Below are positions 61,134 to 64,000 of a stretch of DNA of 64,000 nucleotides, one piece after another; the stretch's first letter is position 1; each line of letters begins with the position of its first letter. The notes under the pieces were generated by a model that was not told where the DNA came from, did not search any database, and saw only the letters and a program-made list of their open reading frames with translations. The DNA is taken from NCBI GenBank assembly GCA_903862645.1, contig CAIOZF010000128.1, positions 1 through 64,000 on the forward strand, read 5' to 3'. The position numbers and the translations under genes were made by a program. This DNA is from an uncultured Gammaproteobacteria bacterium. Its GTDB lineage: Bacteria > Pseudomonadota > Gammaproteobacteria > Pseudomonadales > Pseudohongiellaceae.

Positions 61134-62954
61134 ATGTCCCAGCCACCTCTGCTTGGCCGCTTCTTTCGAATTCTTGGCCGTTCCATCGACGCACTGCGCA
61201 CCTTTTTCGGTCGTTTGCTGTTCGTGTTTGTCCTCGTCATCGTGCTGGTGTTGCTCTTTGGCGGCTCGACGCCGCTGCAGGTGCCGGACGGCGGGCTGGT
61301 GGTCATCAATCCGCGAGGCCCGGTGGTGGAACAGCCCGGTGAAGTGGACCCCGCGACGCTGCTGCTCGGTTCTGGGGAACTGAATACCACGCCGCTGCGC
61401 GACATCACCGAGACGCTCAAACGGGCAGCCGAGGATGAGCGCATCACCGGAGTCGTACTCAACCTCGGGGAGATGACCAGCATCAGCCCGGCCAACCTGG
61501 AGACGGTCGGCGCGGCGCTGCAGACCTTCAAGGAGAGCGGTAAATCCCTCATCGCCCACGGCGATTATTACGATCAGGCCCAGTACCTGCTGGCGTCCTA
61601 TGCCGACACCGTGATCCTGCACCCGATGGGGCAGGTGCTGCTGCCTGGTTATGGTGGCAGTCAGCTGTTCTACAACGAGTTGCTCGACAAGCTCGGCGTC
61701 AACGTCCAAATCTTTCGCGTCGGTACGTACAAGGCGGCCGTGGAGCCCTTCGAGCGCAACAATATGTCCGACGAATCGCGCGCCAACAGTCAGCAGCTGG
61801 TGGACGAACTGTGGCAGCGCTACCTGACTCAGGTGGCGCAGAACCGCGGGCTTAGCGAACAGTTGCTGCGCAGCTATACCAACGACTTTGGCGATCACCT
61901 GCGCGCGTCCGATGGTGACACGGCGGCGACGGCGCTGGAACATGGCCTGGTCGACGAGCTGCTCAGCCGTCCGCAGTTACGCAATCACTTGCGGGAGCTG
62001 GCCGGGGGCAGCGAAGGCGATGCGGCGGCCGGCACTATCGAGTTTCAGCAGTACCTTGCCTTGACCAGCGGGTCGGACCTGCCGAGAGAGAACGAAATCG
62101 GGGTGATTGTCGCCGAGGGCACCATTGATGTTGGTGATCAGCCACGCGGGGTGGTCGGCGCCGATTCGCTGGCGGCGCTGATCCGGGAGGCGCGCCGTGA
62201 CGACAACGTGAAGGCTGTGGTGCTGCGCATCGACTCACCTGGCGGTTCCGCCATGGCTTCCGAATTGATCCGGCAAGAGCTGGACCTGCTGCAGACGAGC
62301 GGCAAGCCACTGGTGGTCTCCATGGGTGGCACGGCCGCCTCTGGCGGCTACTGGATCGCCGCGATGGCGGACGAGATCTGGGCCTCGCCCGCAACGATCA
62401 CGGGCTCTATCGGCATCTTCGGCATGATCCCCACCTTCGAGGGCAGCCTGGCCTCCATCGGCGTTTATGCCGACGGCGTGAGCACCACTCCATTGACGCG
62501 CGCTGACCCCTTCACCGGTATCAGCGAACCGCTGGCGGCGGTGTTTCAAGCCACGGTCGAAGATGGTTACCGGCGCTTCCTCAGGCTGGTCGCCGAGGGG
62601 CGTGGCATGACGGAAGAGCAGGTGGATGCTGTCGGCCAGGGCCAGGTCTGGAGTGGGACACAGGCGCAGCAGTATGGGCTGGTCGATTATCTTGGCGATT
62701 TGGACGATGCTATCGAGGCGGCTGCTCGGCTGGCCGAGGTCAACGACTACCGGATGCGTTACATCGAGACGCCGATGTCGCCAGGCGAGATGTTGTTGCA
62801 AGGAATGGCGCAGAACATCGGCGCGGTGGCGCTGGGGAACGTGTCATTGGGCGGCTGGCAGCGCATGTTCTCCGATCTCGCGGCGCTGCGCCTCAACGAT
62901 CCGCTGAACCTCTACACCCTCTGCGAATTCTGCTTAAATTTGGGGTCAGAGTAA
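61134..62954 (+). CDS. sppA: Signal peptide peptidase SppA, 67K type
   Basis: The 606-residue inner-membrane serine protease degrades cleaved signal peptides. One membrane helix (about 24-44) is followed by two SppA halves: the N-terminal half with the general-base Lys in VGTYKAAVEPF and the C-terminal half with SPGGSAMASELI and nucleophile Ser in GGTAASGGYWIA. The linker contains GSDLPRE from a GGGTC-type repeat. The last residues, NLGSE, and the stop lie within a 51-bp perfect palindrome. An ATG 10 codons upstream (61104) is an alternative start. Confidence 0.93.
   Translation: MSQPPLLGRFFRILGRSIDALRTFFGRLLFVFVLVIVLVLLFGGSTPLQVPDGGLVVINPRGPVVEQPGEVDPATLLLGSGELNTTPLRDITETLKRAAEDERITGVVLNLGEMTSISPANLETVGAALQTFKESGKSLIAHGDYYDQAQYLLASYADTVILHPMGQVLLPGYGGSQLFYNELLDKLGVNVQIFRVGTYKAAVEPFERNNMSDESRANSQQLVDELWQRYLTQVAQNRGLSEQLLRSYTNDFGDHLRASDGDTAATALEHGLVDELLSRPQLRNHLRELAGGSEGDAAAGTIEFQQYLALTSGSDLPRENEIGVIVAEGTIDVGDQPRGVVGADSLAALIREARRDDNVKAVVLRIDSPGGSAMASELIRQELDLLQTSGKPLVVSMGGTAASGGYWIAAMADEIWASPATITGSIGIFGMIPTFEGSLASIGVYADGVSTTPLTRADPFTGISEPLAAVFQATVEDGYRRFLRLVAEGRGMTEEQVDAVGQGQVWSGTQAQQYGLVDYLGDLDDAIEAAARLAEVNDYRMRYIETPMSPGEMLLQGMAQNIGAVALGNVSLGGWQRMFSDLAALRLNDPLNLYTLCEFCLNLGSE
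62070..62085. repeat. GGGTCGGACCTGCCGA repeat inside sppA
   Basis: The exact 16-base word occurs also at 49032-49047 in waaC. It encodes Gly-Ser-Asp-Leu-Pro-Arg in the linker between the two SppA halves. Confidence 0.6.
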
Positions 62955-62988
62955 AAATACAGTCTGTATTTTTACTCTGACCCCAAAT
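62938..62988. repeat. 51-bp perfect palindrome over the sppA stop codon
   Basis: 25-bp arms (62938-62962 and 62964-62988) are fully complementary around one central T. Each arm holds GGGGTCAGAGTAAAAATAC or its complement. The sppA stop TAA is at 62952-62954. It can act as a terminator for both sppA and the opposing reductase gene, and resembles RAYT/REP-type elements. It is followed by two tandem GACCCCAAATCTC units (62979-62991, 62992-63004) and a third GACCCC. Confidence 0.9.
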
Positions 62989-63020
62989 CTCGACCCCAAA
63001 TCTCGCTGACCCCGCAGGGG

Positions 63021-63830
63021 TTAGCAGGCTGCAGCAACTGCCGCCTCGACGTTTTGCCGCAGGTGGACCGGGTTGATGGTGCCGACGATGATCGCGTTGA
63101 CGCCCGGCTTACTGAAGATGAACTCCATGTTCGCCTTGACTGGGTCTGCGCCGCTGCTCAGTGCATGCCCGCTGTTTAACGCCTTCTTGATCAACACGCC
63201 CTTGCCTCGCGCATACGCTAGATCAATCACCTCGCCATCCTCCGTCGCGCCGGGGTGGTAGGTCACCATCACCACATCGCTCCCCTCCACCGCCAGCCGT
63301 CCACCGGCCACCGTCTTGGTGGACATGCCGAAGGCGCGGATCAGTCCCTCTTCTCTACAGCGCGTCAGCGCCTCGAAGCAGTCCGTCCGCAGGATGATGT
63401 CCTCATCGTTTCCGTCCGAGTGCACCAGCACCAGGTCGAGATAATTGGTGCGCAGGCGCTGCGCGCTGCGCTCGATGCTGCGTCGCACATGGGCGGCGCT
63501 GAAGTTGAAGAACGACTTGCCGTCCACGAACTCCTCACCTGCCTTCGAGCAGATCACCCAGTCCTGACGGTTTGTCAGCAGCTGGCCTAGGCGCTCCTCG
63601 CTGCTGCCGTAGGCGGGTGCCGTGTCGATGAGGTTGATGCCCAGTTCGCGGGACAGGCTCAGCAGCTCGCGCACCTGCTGGTCGTCTGGCAGTGCAAAGC
63701 CGGCCGGGTATTTGACGCCTTCGTTTCGGCCGATCTTCACCGTGCCGAGGCCTAGGCAGGAGACACTCATGCCCGTCGCGCCGAGGAGACGGCGTGGCAG
63801 TGCAAGCGGTTGCGGTGCGTGGGATGCCAT
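63021..63830 (-). CDS. Aldo/keto reductase
   Basis: The 269-residue TIM-barrel oxidoreductase has LGATGMSVSCLGLGTVKIGRNEG at the start. The catalytic Asp is in GINLIDTAPAYGSSEERLGQLL, the Lys in WVICSKAGEEF, YLDLVLVHSDG carries the His, and VNAIIVGTINPVHLRQNVEA is the NADPH-binding end. ATG at 63830 fits the family start; frames extending upstream do not. Substrate unknown. The gene ends next to the 51-bp palindrome. Confidence 0.9.
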   Translation of the reverse strand: MASHAPQPLALPRRLLGATGMSVSCLGLGTVKIGRNEGVKYPAGFALPDDQQVRELLSLSRELGINLIDTAPAYGSSEERLGQLLTNRQDWVICSKAGEEFVDGKSFFNFSAAHVRRSIERSAQRLRTNYLDLVLVHSDGNDEDIILRTDCFEALTRCREEGLIRAFGMSTKTVAGGRLAVEGSDVVMVTYHPGATEDGEVIDLAYARGKGVLIKKALNSGHALSSGADPVKANMEFIFSKPGVNAIIVGTINPVHLRQNVEAAVAAAC

Positions 63831-63834
63831 GCCG

Positions 63835-64000
63835 TCAGGCTCCTGTGAAGAGGTGCTCCCAGCGCGGCTGTGCCACTTCCGGGAAATCGAAACAGCTGGA
63901 GAGTGTTGTTGAATCTTCGGCATTGGCAGCAGGTGCAGCCTGCGGTTGCACCTGCTGCCGGTCCAACTCATCGCACACGCTGTCGGAGAGATCGGGCGTC
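63835..64000 (-). CDS. 3' end of an unidentified gene (runs off right edge)
   Basis: A frame open from the right edge ends with TGA at 63837-63835, 4 bases before the reductase start. The last 54 codons include DELDRQQVQPQAAPAANAED and close CFDFPEVAQPRWEHLFTGA. The tight spacing and coding-like composition suggest a real upstream cistron. Too short to assign. Confidence 0.55.
   Translation of the reverse strand, partial: TPDLSDSVCDELDRQQVQPQAAPAANAEDSTTLSSCFDFPEVAQPRWEHLFTGA

Noticed and set aside
24457-62988. CRISPR array
   Set aside because: The repeated words are dispersed, palindromic and mostly intragenic; no regular repeat-spacer series exists.

Overview
This 64 kb window is chromosomal DNA of a moderately GC-rich gammaproteobacterium, probably near the Pseudomonadales/Cellvibrionales. 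The gene orders point there: ftsY-ftsE-ftsX-rpoH; a DUF423 gene with thiS-thiG-trmB; algC-argB beside coaBC and radC-rpmB-rpmG; and waaF-waaC-waaG-waaP-carbamoyltransferase next to glnE. slmA between argB and pyrE is an enteric-like feature, and dut is missing from its usual place between coaBC and algC. No rRNA, tRNA or CRISPR array was seen.

Layout. 1-1250: the edge of an integrated element, an open-ended tyrosine integrase abutting the 3' end of yicC, a known island integration site. 1254-9577: housekeeping block (yicC, rph-pyrE, slmA, argB, algC, coaBC, radC, rpmB-rpmG). 9610-10584: a REP-associated tyrosine transposase (RAYT) with a DnaA-like C-terminus. 10828-24251: tRNA modification (cmoAB, trmB), a YgjP-like metalloprotein, a beta-lactamase-fold hydrolase, thiamine genes, rpoH, ftsYEX, rsmD, yheT, coaD, mutM.

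24457-39647 is the most unusual part. It encodes 13 same-strand genes for envelope proteins, nine of them nearly contiguous (26100-36704): lipoproteins, a TPR/PEGA membrane protein, a PEGA plus formylglycine-generating-enzyme-like protein, an ExbB/TolQ/MotA-like channel subunit, an actin-fold/FHA-like protein, and two von Willebrand A (VWA) proteins. The single N-terminal helix of each VWA protein carries an ExbD/TolR-like Asp. An upstream secreted protein ends in a TonB-C-like domain, and three lipoproteins follow, one of them an M48 protease. I infer an undescribed proton-motive-force-coupled envelope machine. Only the domain assignments come from the sequence; the function is inference.

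39709-63830: uup, an intergenic region with two inverted structured repeats, an orphan PilB/GspE ATPase, glnE, then an LPS inner-core cluster (waaF, waaC, waaG, waaP, a double-kinase protein, a carbamoyltransferase, a GT-C-like membrane protein, an LpxL-like acyltransferase, a CPA2 antiporter). A broken ion-channel gene and a PemK/MazF toxin-antitoxin pair separate this from hldE, which makes the heptose donor for the core. sppA and an aldo/keto reductase follow, and the 3' end of another gene runs off the right edge.

Short repeats run through the window. There are two Pseudomonas-style REPs (CCTGTGGGAGC...), the two long structured elements near 41.7-42.0 kb, and a family built on GGGTCNGACCC. 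The last lies inside at least four genes, always in the frame that reads Gly-Ser-Asp/Glu, and adds a loop to WaaC.
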